Of a stretch of 64,000 bases of DNA, positions 28,215-35,863 are shown in pieces. The position numbers and the translations under genes were made by a program. The notes beneath the pieces were generated by a model, which was not told the DNA's origin, did no database searches, and saw nothing but the letters and a program-made list of their open reading frames with translations. The stretch lies in the NCBI RefSeq assembly GCF_023101145.1, contig NZ_CP073714.1, positions 7,537,166 through 7,601,165 on the forward strand, given 5' to 3'. Position 1 is the stretch's first letter. Every line of letters begins with the position of its first letter. This stretch comes from Paenibacillus pabuli. GTDB lineage: Bacteria; Bacillota; Bacilli; Paenibacillales; Paenibacillaceae.

Positions 28215-28742
28215 TTACACCCCCGTATTGTCACCAGTATCCTTTTTCTCCTTTGTTGACTTGATCTGGATTCCTACGCTAAACTCCTGACTTATTGTTA
28301 AAACATTATCCGTCATATGCATTGACGTTTTATCCACCCACCTCTCAAGCAGCTGTTTAAATTCTTCATGTAATTCATCCTTTTGATCGTTGGTAAGATC
28401 CAAACGAAGGATCAATGTAGTTACATCACTCGAGTCAAACTCATCAGCCAACACGGGATCGACAGTTCCAGATCCTATCGTATTAAACCATTTAGAGCGG
28501 GAAAGGTAGTATTTTTCAGTAACTCCCCCAACTTTCTTTTCCTCCACCATCTTAATCAGTCCACCATCGTACAATTTCATCATATGGTAATGGACATTCC
28601 CCCCTGATTCTCCGAGCATATCCGCTACTTGTTTTGCCGTCCTTGGAGTATGTAGCAACTGTTTAATAATTCGCACTCGAAGCGAATGTCCCAGCAGCTT
28701 CGCTTGCTCAATGGAAATGTTAAAAGATTCATCGCCGCTCAT
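28215..28742 (-). CDS. ArsR-type winged-helix transcriptional regulator
   Basis: 175 residues. The N-terminal winged helix (about 8-90) has LGHSLRVRIIKQLLHTPRTAKQVADMLG, recognition-helix region GGNVHYHMMKLYDGGLIKMV and wing KKVGGVTEKYY. The C-terminal 80 residues may bind a ligand or form the dimer; no metal-binding cysteines are seen. AGGAGGT precedes the ATG. Divided from the RiPP cluster by a weak terminator. It probably autoregulates and controls the MFS pump downstream. Confidence 0.88.
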   Translation of the reverse strand: MSGDESFNISIEQAKLLGHSLRVRIIKQLLHTPRTAKQVADMLGESGGNVHYHMMKLYDGGLIKMVEEKKVGGVTEKYYLSRSKWFNTIGSGTVDPVLADEFDSSDVTTLILRLDLTNDQKDELHEEFKQLLERWVDKTSMHMTDNVLTISQEFSVGIQIKSTKEKKDTGDNTGV

Positions 28743-28778
28743 TCATGTTACCTCCTCTTCAAAAGTAATCGCACTAAC

Positions 28779-28796
28779 AATCTGTTTTTATAGATT
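28779..28796 (-). promoter_or_regulatory. Inverted repeat upstream of the ArsR-type gene
   Basis: AATCT-N8-AGATT, 37 bases before the regulator ATG, overlapping a TATAAA-like hexamer on the minus strand. Two further GATCT/AGATT half-sites follow within 30 bases. A plausible autoregulatory site, on position only. Confidence 0.35.
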
Positions 28797-28907
28797 GACG
28801 ATCTGCATAATTAGATTATCATGCTGAGCTTATTCTGTATACCCTTATTTTTCCTAAAAACTTATCTTCGTACGTGGGGATGTACATTACAATATTTAAA
28901 GCCAAAT

Positions 28908-28933
28908 ACCCACTTTCCATGTAGAAAGCGGGT
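28908..28933 (-). terminator. Weak terminator at the end of the RiPP cluster
   Basis: On the minus strand ACCCGCTTTC (loop TACATG) GAAAGTGGGT pairs over ten positions with one G-U, followed by the T-rich ATTTGGCTTT. It lies 80 bases past the ABC transporter stop. Confidence 0.5.
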
Positions 28934-29013
28934 TTAGTCAGCATCTTATAAATACTCAGAATATAAAATCCGAATAAATCCACCATTCCTTACTCGTACA
29001 TAAAGACAAAAGA

Positions 29014-30630
29014 CTAAGTTAACGTATAATTCACGTCACATTCCTTCAATACATTTGAGTCATGCGACACTAAAATTATGATTTTATCTAATTTAAGCTT
29101 GTGCAAATAATTAAGTAACCTCGATATAGATTGCAAATCCATAGCTGACGTCGGCTCATCCAAAATTAACACTTGAGAATCTTTAAGCAATGCTCGAGCA
29201 ATACTAATTTTCTGCTTTTCTCCACCAGATATATTTTTACTCTGCTCATTAATAATGGAATCTAACCCAGCAGGGCTATTGTTTATATAATGATTTAGTC
29301 CAAGAATCTCCACTATTTCTTTCAATTTATTATTTGACTCATTATTTAACTCAAGATTATTTTTTATTGAATCATATATAACTGTAGATGCCTGGTCTGA
29401 ATATCCAAATATCTTTTTTCTTAAGGTAACCATATCGATTTGCTCAATAGGCAAGTTATTTATATAAATATTACCTTCCATCTCTTTAGTGAACAAACCC
29501 ATTAGAGAGAGGATAAGTGTAGTTTTACCCACACCATTCCTTCCAGAGAATGAGTACAACTTTCCTTTGTGAAATTCCAACTGAATCTCTCCAAGCAAAG
29601 CGTTTTCATTATATGAAAATCCGAAATTTTCAAACTTTATACTCTCTACAGTTTGTATTTCATTCTCTCCGATTTGCTCTATATCCCACTTCATTAACTC
29701 ATTGATTCTTTGGTACGAAACTAGTGATTCCTGATAATCTCTTCCTAAATTAAAATAATAACTTATTGCATTCATCAACTGTTTAAAATAGCCTGCAATA
29801 ATTACAAATGACCCTAAAGCAATATTCCCGTTAAAAATTTCTATAACACATATATAGTACACAACAATTTGTGCTATCCCCATTACCAATTTATCTAAAG
29901 AAAGAAAAAACTGAGAGAACTTTTGATATCTCATAAAGCTATCTTGAAACATTGTATAAGCATTTCGGAGTCTATTTTTGAAAAAATCATGAAGTGAGTG
30001 AACTTTAACGAACCAGGATAAATGTAGTTGCTCATTCATTTGTCCAAAATATATGCTTTGTTTCTCTTTAATCTCATTGGAGTAGAGAAATATAACTTTT
30101 CTAAGAGAAGTGTAGAGGAAGACATATATCATTAAAGAAACAAGTACAACAATAGCAATCATAATTGAAAGCTTAAATAGAATAACTAGACACAATGTAA
30201 TGGTTATCCCATTTTTCAAGCTTAGTGTTATCGTTTGGAGAGTAAATTTGATCACAGAGCCTGCATCTTGACTTATTCTTTGATTCAAATAGGCAGAATT
30301 CATATTATTTAATCGTTTGATTTCTGCTTTATGAATATGTTGAACCACATCGCAACTGATATTATATGCAATATCAACTTGCATTCTCGAATAAATAATT
30401 CCTGTTATATAGTTAATCACAATGATGATTATATTTGTGAATGTAAGTAAAAATATAATTTGCATAATGCGATGCAAACTTTCTGAACTTGACAAAAGAT
30501 CTACTAAAGTTCCTGTTATATAAGTCAACATAACAACTAAAACGGTCACCAGAATACCTAACAAAACATAGCTTAGACATAGGAATTTTCTTTTCTTGAT
30601 ATAGTATAAGCCGTATCTAAGTAAATCCAT
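29014..30630 (-). CDS. ABC exporter (fused membrane and ATPase domains) of the RiPP cluster
   Basis: 538 residues, a half-transporter expected to work as a dimer. Six hydrophobic segments in residues 15-300, then an ATPase domain: Walker A GRNGVGKTT at 363-371, signature ISGGE at 467-471, Walker B VLILDEP at 487-493. There is no N-terminal C39 peptidase domain, so it cannot trim a leader itself. Last gene of the minus-strand run precursor - SAM - SAM - M55 - ABC, starting three bases after the M55 stop. It probably exports the mature peptide and may give self-protection. AT-rich codons like its cluster neighbours. Confidence 0.92.
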   Translation of the reverse strand: MDLLRYGLYYIKKRKFLCLSYVLLGILVTVLVVMLTYITGTLVDLLSSSESLHRIMQIIFLLTFTNIIIIVINYITGIIYSRMQVDIAYNISCDVVQHIHKAEIKRLNNMNSAYLNQRISQDAGSVIKFTLQTITLSLKNGITITLCLVILFKLSIMIAIVVLVSLMIYVFLYTSLRKVIFLYSNEIKEKQSIYFGQMNEQLHLSWFVKVHSLHDFFKNRLRNAYTMFQDSFMRYQKFSQFFLSLDKLVMGIAQIVVYYICVIEIFNGNIALGSFVIIAGYFKQLMNAISYYFNLGRDYQESLVSYQRINELMKWDIEQIGENEIQTVESIKFENFGFSYNENALLGEIQLEFHKGKLYSFSGRNGVGKTTLILSLMGLFTKEMEGNIYINNLPIEQIDMVTLRKKIFGYSDQASTVIYDSIKNNLELNNESNNKLKEIVEILGLNHYINNSPAGLDSIINEQSKNISGGEKQKISIARALLKDSQVLILDEPTSAMDLQSISRLLNYLHKLKLDKIIILVSHDSNVLKECDVNYTLT

Positions 30631-30632
30631 GC

Positions 30633-31571
30633 CTATTCCTCAACGTATTCTGAACTAATTTTTTTAATCTCTTTTATTAGGTAGCTTCTGTCGTTCCCGG
30701 TAATCATTATAGGGTTACTATTGAGAATATTAAGTGTTTTAGGATCTGTAATCTTATCTTTAGGAATATGTCCTGTCTGCTTTCTCAATTCTTTTATAAA
30801 TGCAATGTTAGTTTTTATTAAATCTTCAGTAGCACTATTAACTAAGCTAAAAAATCTATCCAATTGATTGACGAATTCATTGCAACTTTTAAAGGTAATA
30901 CTGTTGGTATCGGCCATATGACCACTCACTAAATCGGCGACTTCTGAGAACAATAATTCTACCTCTATTTTTTCAGAATCTTTTGAAATACAATATTGGA
31001 AATCTAATTGAAGAGCAGCTTCTATATTTTTTTGTATTTTACTATACAAAACACTGAAATGATCCTGCACTTCACCACGTACACTTTTAACACAACAAAC
31101 CTGACGGTATATATTATATTCATTAGCCTCAAGAATAGCTTGCGTGTCACCGGTGACTAAAATGACGGGGATGCCTTTGCTTCCCAACCACCTACAATAT
31201 AATTCAACTTCTCCTATAGCTTTGTTATTTAACCATATATTTTTTATATCTGGACGTAATGTGTGCGGATATAAACCGTCACTTCTACTTTTCCCGTGAA
31301 ATCCAGCCAAAATGGCAAAATCATATTTTTGATCAAATGAAACATTCGTTACTTTGGATACCAATTCAACTTTCCCGACAAGTACCTCTTCACTAAGGTA
31401 GTCCCCATTACTATGAGCATCACAAACAGTAATCTTGTTAATCCCCTTTTTATTCAAACATTCAATGTATACATTAATTTCATCCGAAAAAAATCTTCTA
31501 CAATTTTCAATTTCATCTAAAGATTGAACGCCACTTATGCCCTCCAAATCAGCAATAATTAATGCATTCAT
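30633..31571 (-). CDS. M55 family D-aminopeptidase-like protein
   Basis: 312 residues. Related to DppA of B. subtilis, a zinc D-aminopeptidase. The known DppA residues are all present: zinc ligands Asp8, Glu10 (ADLEGISG), His53 (CDAHSNG), His92 (GFHGKS) and Glu121 (IGEVELY), plus catalytic His103. The 11- and 18-residue spacings from His92 to His103 to Glu121 equal those in DppA. No signal peptide, so cytoplasmic. DppA normally sits with a dipeptide importer; here it lies between a radical SAM enzyme and an exporter. It may trim a peptide with D-residues, remove leader fragments, or give immunity; all three are inference. Confidence 0.88.
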   Translation of the reverse strand: MNALIIADLEGISGVQSLDEIENCRRFFSDEINVYIECLNKKGINKITVCDAHSNGDYLSEEVLVGKVELVSKVTNVSFDQKYDFAILAGFHGKSRSDGLYPHTLRPDIKNIWLNNKAIGEVELYCRWLGSKGIPVILVTGDTQAILEANEYNIYRQVCCVKSVRGEVQDHFSVLYSKIQKNIEAALQLDFQYCISKDSEKIEVELLFSEVADLVSGHMADTNSITFKSCNEFVNQLDRFFSLVNSATEDLIKTNIAFIKELRKQTGHIPKDKITDPKTLNILNSNPIMITGNDRSYLIKEIKKISSEYVEE

Positions 31572-31595
31572 GTCTTCGGTATCCCCTCTTCGAAT

Positions 31596-32927
31596 TTAGA
31601 TGTTATTTATTACTTTTTGATGTTTGGTGTTATAAATATTGGGTATTTGCTCATATAATTCATCCATGCAGTAGCTGCAATTTGGCAACATCAAATTATC
31701 ATCATTAAATATCAAAGGACAACCGCCCCCACATATTAACGCATATTTACATTGACTGCATTGTTCAATATTACTTACATTTCTATTGATAATAGAATTT
31801 TGCTTCGTTTCAACTTTCGGATAATACTTTCCAATTGAAAACCTTTCTTTCCCTACCGAAAGAATACAAGAATAAATATTTCCTTCTGAATCATAAAATC
31901 GACTATTTGTATGGGCTCTGCAAGGTGTAATTATAGGTTTAATGGGCTTGTTTAAAGTAAAAAACTTGGTTATAGGAAGCGAGGAGCTGAGATATTGATT
32001 AATGGATTCTTTCTTCTTAAAGACTGTATTTTTCAGGTCATTCTGCATTAGTTCCTGATTTATTTTTGAACGTTTTTCTCCAGACGTATCGAATATGGTT
32101 GCCATTTCAAAAGATAGAATATCGGTGAACTCCTTGTACTGCTCCAATAAGATATCTCTGTGGTTGATACAATCAACATAGTTTTCTTCACTCATATTCA
32201 TTCTGATCTTTATAGGTATACCGTTTTCCAGATAGCTTGTTACCCCTTTCATGATTTTAGTATAAGTACCTTTCCCATTTTTCAAGCATCTACTAAGATC
32301 ATGAGTTGCCTCTGTTCCATCAATGGTGACTTGCACTTGTTTTACATCTATTTTCTTGAATATATCGATATACTCATCAAGGTAGTATCCGTTTGTTATC
32401 ACTGAGTAGCTATATTTGTTATAGTTACTTGTTATATAGTTAATTATTTTCCTATTACTAATTAATAAAGGTTCTCCACCAAAAAGGGTTATGTGTTCTA
32501 AGTGCCCCCCTGATAATGAGATTGCTTTATCTACCATATCCTCCGTTATTATCTTCTTACTCCCACTTTCTTCGAGCGCCTCATAGCAATACGGACAGGA
32601 AAAATTACAATTATAGGATAAAACCAGAGCTATTTCTTTTAACTTTTCTTTTTCGTTTTTATTTTGATCCAAAAGTTGGTCCATCAGAGTTTCTCTGATT
32701 GAACTTTCTATAGTTTTGTTCTTGACTATGTACCCCCTTTTGCTCATTTGTTTAAACAGGGTATCTTCGTCGTGATTTAGACAATTAACAATCCCCTCTT
32801 CCTTCCATCTCTCAATGGTATTCATACTTTTGTTATCAACCACATCCAATAACCCATTTAATGTGTTCACAAGTAATATCTCTTGAGGATTTAATCTTAC
32901 ACTAACCAAGTTTTCTATTACTATCAT
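31596..32927 (-). CDS. Radical SAM/SPASM peptide maturase B
   Basis: 443 residues. Cys107-x3-Cys111-x2-Cys114 (SYNCNFSCPYCYE) binds the radical SAM 4Fe-4S cluster; the SAM-binding GGEP appears in TLFGGEPLL. The C-terminal part (about 330-425) is a SPASM domain with CRAHTNSRFYDSEGNIYSC, then QCSQCKYALICGGGCP and later cysteines for two auxiliary clusters. The first 100 residues could hold a peptide-recognition wing. Such enzymes make thioether or C-C links or epimerise residues in precursor peptides. GAGGGGG precedes the ATG. Not a copy of maturase A: identity looks low outside the motifs. Confidence 0.92.
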   Translation of the reverse strand: MIVIENLVSVRLNPQEILLVNTLNGLLDVVDNKSMNTIERWKEEGIVNCLNHDEDTLFKQMSKRGYIVKNKTIESSIRETLMDQLLDQNKNEKEKLKEIALVLSYNCNFSCPYCYEALEESGSKKIITEDMVDKAISLSGGHLEHITLFGGEPLLISNRKIINYITSNYNKYSYSVITNGYYLDEYIDIFKKIDVKQVQVTIDGTEATHDLSRCLKNGKGTYTKIMKGVTSYLENGIPIKIRMNMSEENYVDCINHRDILLEQYKEFTDILSFEMATIFDTSGEKRSKINQELMQNDLKNTVFKKKESINQYLSSSLPITKFFTLNKPIKPIITPCRAHTNSRFYDSEGNIYSCILSVGKERFSIGKYYPKVETKQNSIINRNVSNIEQCSQCKYALICGGGCPLIFNDDNLMLPNCSYCMDELYEQIPNIYNTKHQKVINNI

Positions 32928-32949
32928 TCTCTAATCCCCCTCAAAGTTT

Positions 32950-34323
32950 TTAGGCGTTGCTCTTTTTATCTCCTAAATATAGAAAGGAAAACTGATCTAT
33001 TAATCCGCTGTCTTTGAACCCTCCACAATACTTTTTAACACCCTTCATTTCAGCAATCATAGGACATCCGCCTAAACAGACGAATTTATAAATACATTCC
33101 TTACACTCCTCATCTTCAAACACATTGCGATTAGCCAGTGCTAATACTTTCTCACCATTAAAAGATACTTCTGGATAGTACGTACCGACAATACCTTTCT
33201 GAACATCCAAACAATCACATAAGTAGACAGAACCATTAGGCGAGAAAAAGTAGTTTGAAAGAAATCTAGTATCACAACGATTAAAATTAGGTAACATCCT
33301 AGAGTTATGGTCTCTTTCTAAGATCCTAGATAAACAAGAAAAACAATGATAAAAGTTCATATTATGCATACCGAGATCATCCGCGAAATAACTCTTTATT
33401 TTAGCAATATCATCTGAACTATTATATTGTTCATTTATATCCAATGGATTTTGGAAATCATTAACAACATTAATATTATAGGTGCAATTAGGACTATTTA
33501 ATATTTGTTGAATCTGTAAATAATTCAGCAAATCTGAAACAAATATATAGTTGGTTTTGTCTATTGTCACTTTTATCTGTATATTTTGACCATTAGTAAG
33601 CAATTTTTTGATACCATTAATAATATCATCATAGATACTATCTTTAACCTTCTTATTACTGTATCTTCTTTCTAAATGAACGTCTTTGATCCCATCTAAA
33701 GATATACAAAACTCTTTGATTTGGGAAAAAGGTAACAGGTCATAATACTTAAGTACGTTCACTCCATTTGTGTATAATATCAATTTTGAAAGTGGCCATT
33801 TACTGGCGATATAATTTATTATTCTAACAGTTTTCTTGTTTAGTAATGGCTCTCCACCAGTAATTCTTATATACGGAGTTCTTGCTACCACACCAGATTC
33901 ATAAGAGGCGATGTAATAGAATTCTTGAATTGCATCAACCTGATCCTCGTTCATAAATGTATGACTCCTATAATCTTCCTCAAAACAATAGTAACAGTTC
34001 ATATTACATGCATGGGTCAGTTGGATCGAGAATCTAAAATCTTCACGAGTAATAGATAATTCCTCTTTATATCTTTCATATAGTAACTTTTCTATTTTTC
34101 TTAACTCTTCATTTTCTAGAAATTGTCTCTCATTAATCAGTTTTGCGTGTAGTTCCTTTTCTTCTTCTGTAAAGTTGGCATAGTTTTGTTTTTTTTCTAT
34201 CATCCCTAGCAGAATTCTCAATTCAGTCTTCTTCAAAATCCTCCTTCTAAAAGAAGAGAGATTTAGAAGGAATGGAGGATAGTTACTCGAAGTATTCACT
34301 ATTAAGTTTCCATAAATATTCAT
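32950..34323 (-). CDS. Radical SAM/SPASM peptide maturase A
   Basis: 457 residues. Cys106-x3-Cys110-x2-Cys113 (THACNMNCYYCFEE) is the radical SAM triad; RITGGEPLL is the SAM-binding GGEP. The SPASM part (about 340-445) has RCDTRF, NGSVYLCDCLD, then ECKECIYKFVCLGGCP and a last CGG. The 95-residue N-terminal region is charged and helical. The ATG follows AAAAGGGGA at eight bases. First enzyme after the precursor gene, so likely to make the first modification; the chemistry (ranthipeptide, sactipeptide or epimerase type) cannot be decided from sequence by eye. Confidence 0.92.
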   Translation of the reverse strand: MNIYGNLIVNTSSNYPPFLLNLSSFRRRILKKTELRILLGMIEKKQNYANFTEEEKELHAKLINERQFLENEELRKIEKLLYERYKEELSITREDFRFSIQLTHACNMNCYYCFEEDYRSHTFMNEDQVDAIQEFYYIASYESGVVARTPYIRITGGEPLLNKKTVRIINYIASKWPLSKLILYTNGVNVLKYYDLLPFSQIKEFCISLDGIKDVHLERRYSNKKVKDSIYDDIINGIKKLLTNGQNIQIKVTIDKTNYIFVSDLLNYLQIQQILNSPNCTYNINVVNDFQNPLDINEQYNSSDDIAKIKSYFADDLGMHNMNFYHCFSCLSRILERDHNSRMLPNFNRCDTRFLSNYFFSPNGSVYLCDCLDVQKGIVGTYYPEVSFNGEKVLALANRNVFEDEECKECIYKFVCLGGCPMIAEMKGVKKYCGGFKDSGLIDQFSFLYLGDKKSNA

Positions 34324-34393
34324 TAATCATTCCCCTTTTTGACACAATCCGGTTATATCTTCTCATTCTAGAAGTATATAGTTTGTATTTCTT

Positions 34394-34449
34394 AGGCTTT
34401 GAAATCGAACCTGGGTTTTTGAAAAGACGCAAGTTTAATTTCAAAGCCT
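34394..34449 (-). other. Long inverted repeat between precursor and maturase genes
   Basis: AGGCTTTGAAAT and ATTTCAAAGCCT (34394-34405, 34438-34449) are perfect 12-base arms around 32 bases, which hold a smaller AACC/GGTT hairpin. No T-run follows on the minus strand, so it is not a plain terminator. It may be an attenuator or RNA-processing/stability element that keeps precursor levels above enzyme levels. It lies inside a weak 61-codon frame (34283-34468) that I do not call. Confidence 0.5.
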
Positions 34450-34475
34450 GATAAAGAGAACTAAACATATTATTC

Positions 34476-34643
34476 TTAAGGGTTCCTGATACTACAGAAT
34501 TGTGCATTTACCATAGAAGGATCATGGCCGGAGCCTCCACAATTGGGTGCAATGCATGTATTAGTCATAAAAGCGTTAACCATATCATCCAGTTCATCAT
34601 CTTCAACCTCGTCATTCCATATCAAATCAATAAGGGACTTCAT
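34476..34643 (-). CDS. Putative RiPP precursor peptide (55 residues, three cysteines)
   Basis: ATG at 34641-34643, seven bases after AGGAGGTG, one of the strongest ribosome sites in the window; stop TAA at 34476-34478. Residues 1-29 are leader-like: hydrophobic MKSLIDLIW, then ten acidic residues between Asp11 and Asp20. The C-terminal half has Cys30, Cys35 and Cys50, a GGSGHDP stretch at 36-42 and the end FCSIRNP. The tetrapeptide MVNA occurs twice (21-24 and 44-47). The gene leads the run maturase A - maturase B - M55 - ABC. No homologue comes to mind. That it is a RiPP precursor follows from position, size and composition; the cleavage site is unknown. Confidence 0.78.
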   Translation of the reverse strand: MKSLIDLIWNDEVEDDELDDMVNAFMTNTCIAPNCGGSGHDPSMVNAQFCSIRNP

Positions 34644-34774
34644 ATATTTTCACCTCCTCTCCTGGATGAATATGAAAATATTTATTTCTTATTTCACTTT
34701 ATACTTATTATGTAAATTCATCTATGAAAGTTATCATTGACTTTTATATAAAATCCTTTTTTTTGTTTTAAAAT
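34644..34774. promoter_or_regulatory. AT-rich leader and promoter region of the RiPP cluster
   Basis: About 130 bases, strongly AT-rich, between the opp terminator and the precursor ribosome site. TTTACA followed 17 bases later by AATAAG on the minus strand is the best sigma-A-like candidate but weak. The cluster's start of transcription must lie here if the upstream terminator works. Confidence 0.4.
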
Positions 34775-34824
34775 ACAAAAAAGCGCAAGAGAAGGCAATA
34801 TTGCCAATCACTTGTGCTTTTTTT
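34775..34824 (-). terminator. Terminator after the opp operon
   Basis: AAGCGCAAG (34781-34789) and CTTGTGCTT (34811-34819) with an inner GGCAAT/ATTGCC palindrome, and six T on the minus strand. It lies about 70 bases past oppF and insulates the RiPP cluster from opp transcription. Confidence 0.8.
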
Positions 34825-34896
34825 AGGAAGGCTTTCCAACTCGTTCAGAACCCCAATTCCTTACGCTGGACATGCCCATCTTTGACTCTTTACTTA

Positions 34897-35862
34897 TTAG
34901 ACTAGGTGACAAGCTACAAAATGTTGATCTCCGACATCACGATATTCTGGTATCTGTTGCTTGCAAATATCAGTAGCCAATGGACAGCGCGTATGGAACT
35001 TGCAGCCGGAAGGCGGATTGGCTGGACTTGGAATATCCCCTTTCAAGACAATTCGCTCACGACGCAACGTTGGATCTGGTATAGGAACTGCAGACAGCAG
35101 AGCCTTGGTATATGGATGAAGCGGATTGCGAAACATTTCTTCCTTGCTTGCCATCTCTACCATGGAACCAAGATACATGACCCCGATACGATCACACAAA
35201 TGCTCCACCACACTAAGGTCGTGGGAAATGAAAAGATAGGTAAGCTGCTTCTCCTGTTGCAGATCACTCAATAGATTGATAATTTGAGCTTGAATAGATA
35301 CATCCAAGGCGGATACAGGTTCGTCCGCTACGATAAAATCAGGATTCATAATCAATGCCCGAGCAATACCGATACGCTGTCGTTGTCCGCCGGAAAATTC
35401 ATGTGGATAACGATCATAATGATAGGCTGCAAGCCCGCAAATTTTTAGTGTCTCAATGACTCTGTCTTTCACTTCACTCCGGCTGCACAGGCCATGGTCA
35501 ATAAGAGCCTCGCCAATGGCTTCGCCTACCTTGATTCTTGGATTAAGCGAACTAAATGGGTCCTGGAATACAATCTGCATTTTAGGTCGAAGGGAACGAA
35601 GCTTCGTTTTATCCAATGCATGTATGTCCTCACCCTTAAACACAACCTTGCCATCCGTCTTATCCAACAAACGGAGGATTGTACGACCAATCGTACTTTT
35701 ACCGCAACCGGACTCGCCTACAAGTCCGAAAGATTCACCTTTATTAATTTGAAAAGAGACGTCATCTACGGCTCTTACGTTTCCAACTACCCGTTTGAAT
35801 ACTCCGCCAGTGATTGGAAAGTATTTTTTTAGATTTTGTATCTCGATCAATGCCTCAGCCAT
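34897..35862 (-). CDS. oppF: Oligopeptide ABC importer ATPase OppF
   Basis: 321 residues; second ATPase of the Opp importer. Start MAEALIEIQNLKKYF, behind GGAGGAGG that lies in the end of oppD; an upstream in-frame region is dropped. Walker A GESGCGKST, signature FSGGQRQRIGIARAL, Walker B FIVADEPVSALD, and the C-terminal oligopeptide/dipeptide domain with a four-cysteine-like cluster (CKFHTRCPLATDIC). Last gene of oppA-oppB-oppC-oppD-oppF. Confidence 0.95.
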   Translation of the reverse strand: MAEALIEIQNLKKYFPITGGVFKRVVGNVRAVDDVSFQINKGESFGLVGESGCGKSTIGRTILRLLDKTDGKVVFKGEDIHALDKTKLRSLRPKMQIVFQDPFSSLNPRIKVGEAIGEALIDHGLCSRSEVKDRVIETLKICGLAAYHYDRYPHEFSGGQRQRIGIARALIMNPDFIVADEPVSALDVSIQAQIINLLSDLQQEKQLTYLFISHDLSVVEHLCDRIGVMYLGSMVEMASKEEMFRNPLHPYTKALLSAVPIPDPTLRRERIVLKGDIPSPANPPSGCKFHTRCPLATDICKQQIPEYRDVGDQHFVACHLV

Positions 35863-35863
35863 A

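Noticed and set aside
34283..34468. A 61-codon basic reading frame between precursor and maturase A as a second peptide or small protein
   Set aside because: No usable ribosome site, overlaps the maturase start by 41 bases, and contains the perfect inverted repeat, so an RNA element explains the region better.
34500..34740. Plus-strand frames of 65-71 codons over the precursor region
   Set aside because: Their starts have no Shine-Dalgarno, and the minus-strand peptide has one of the best in the window.
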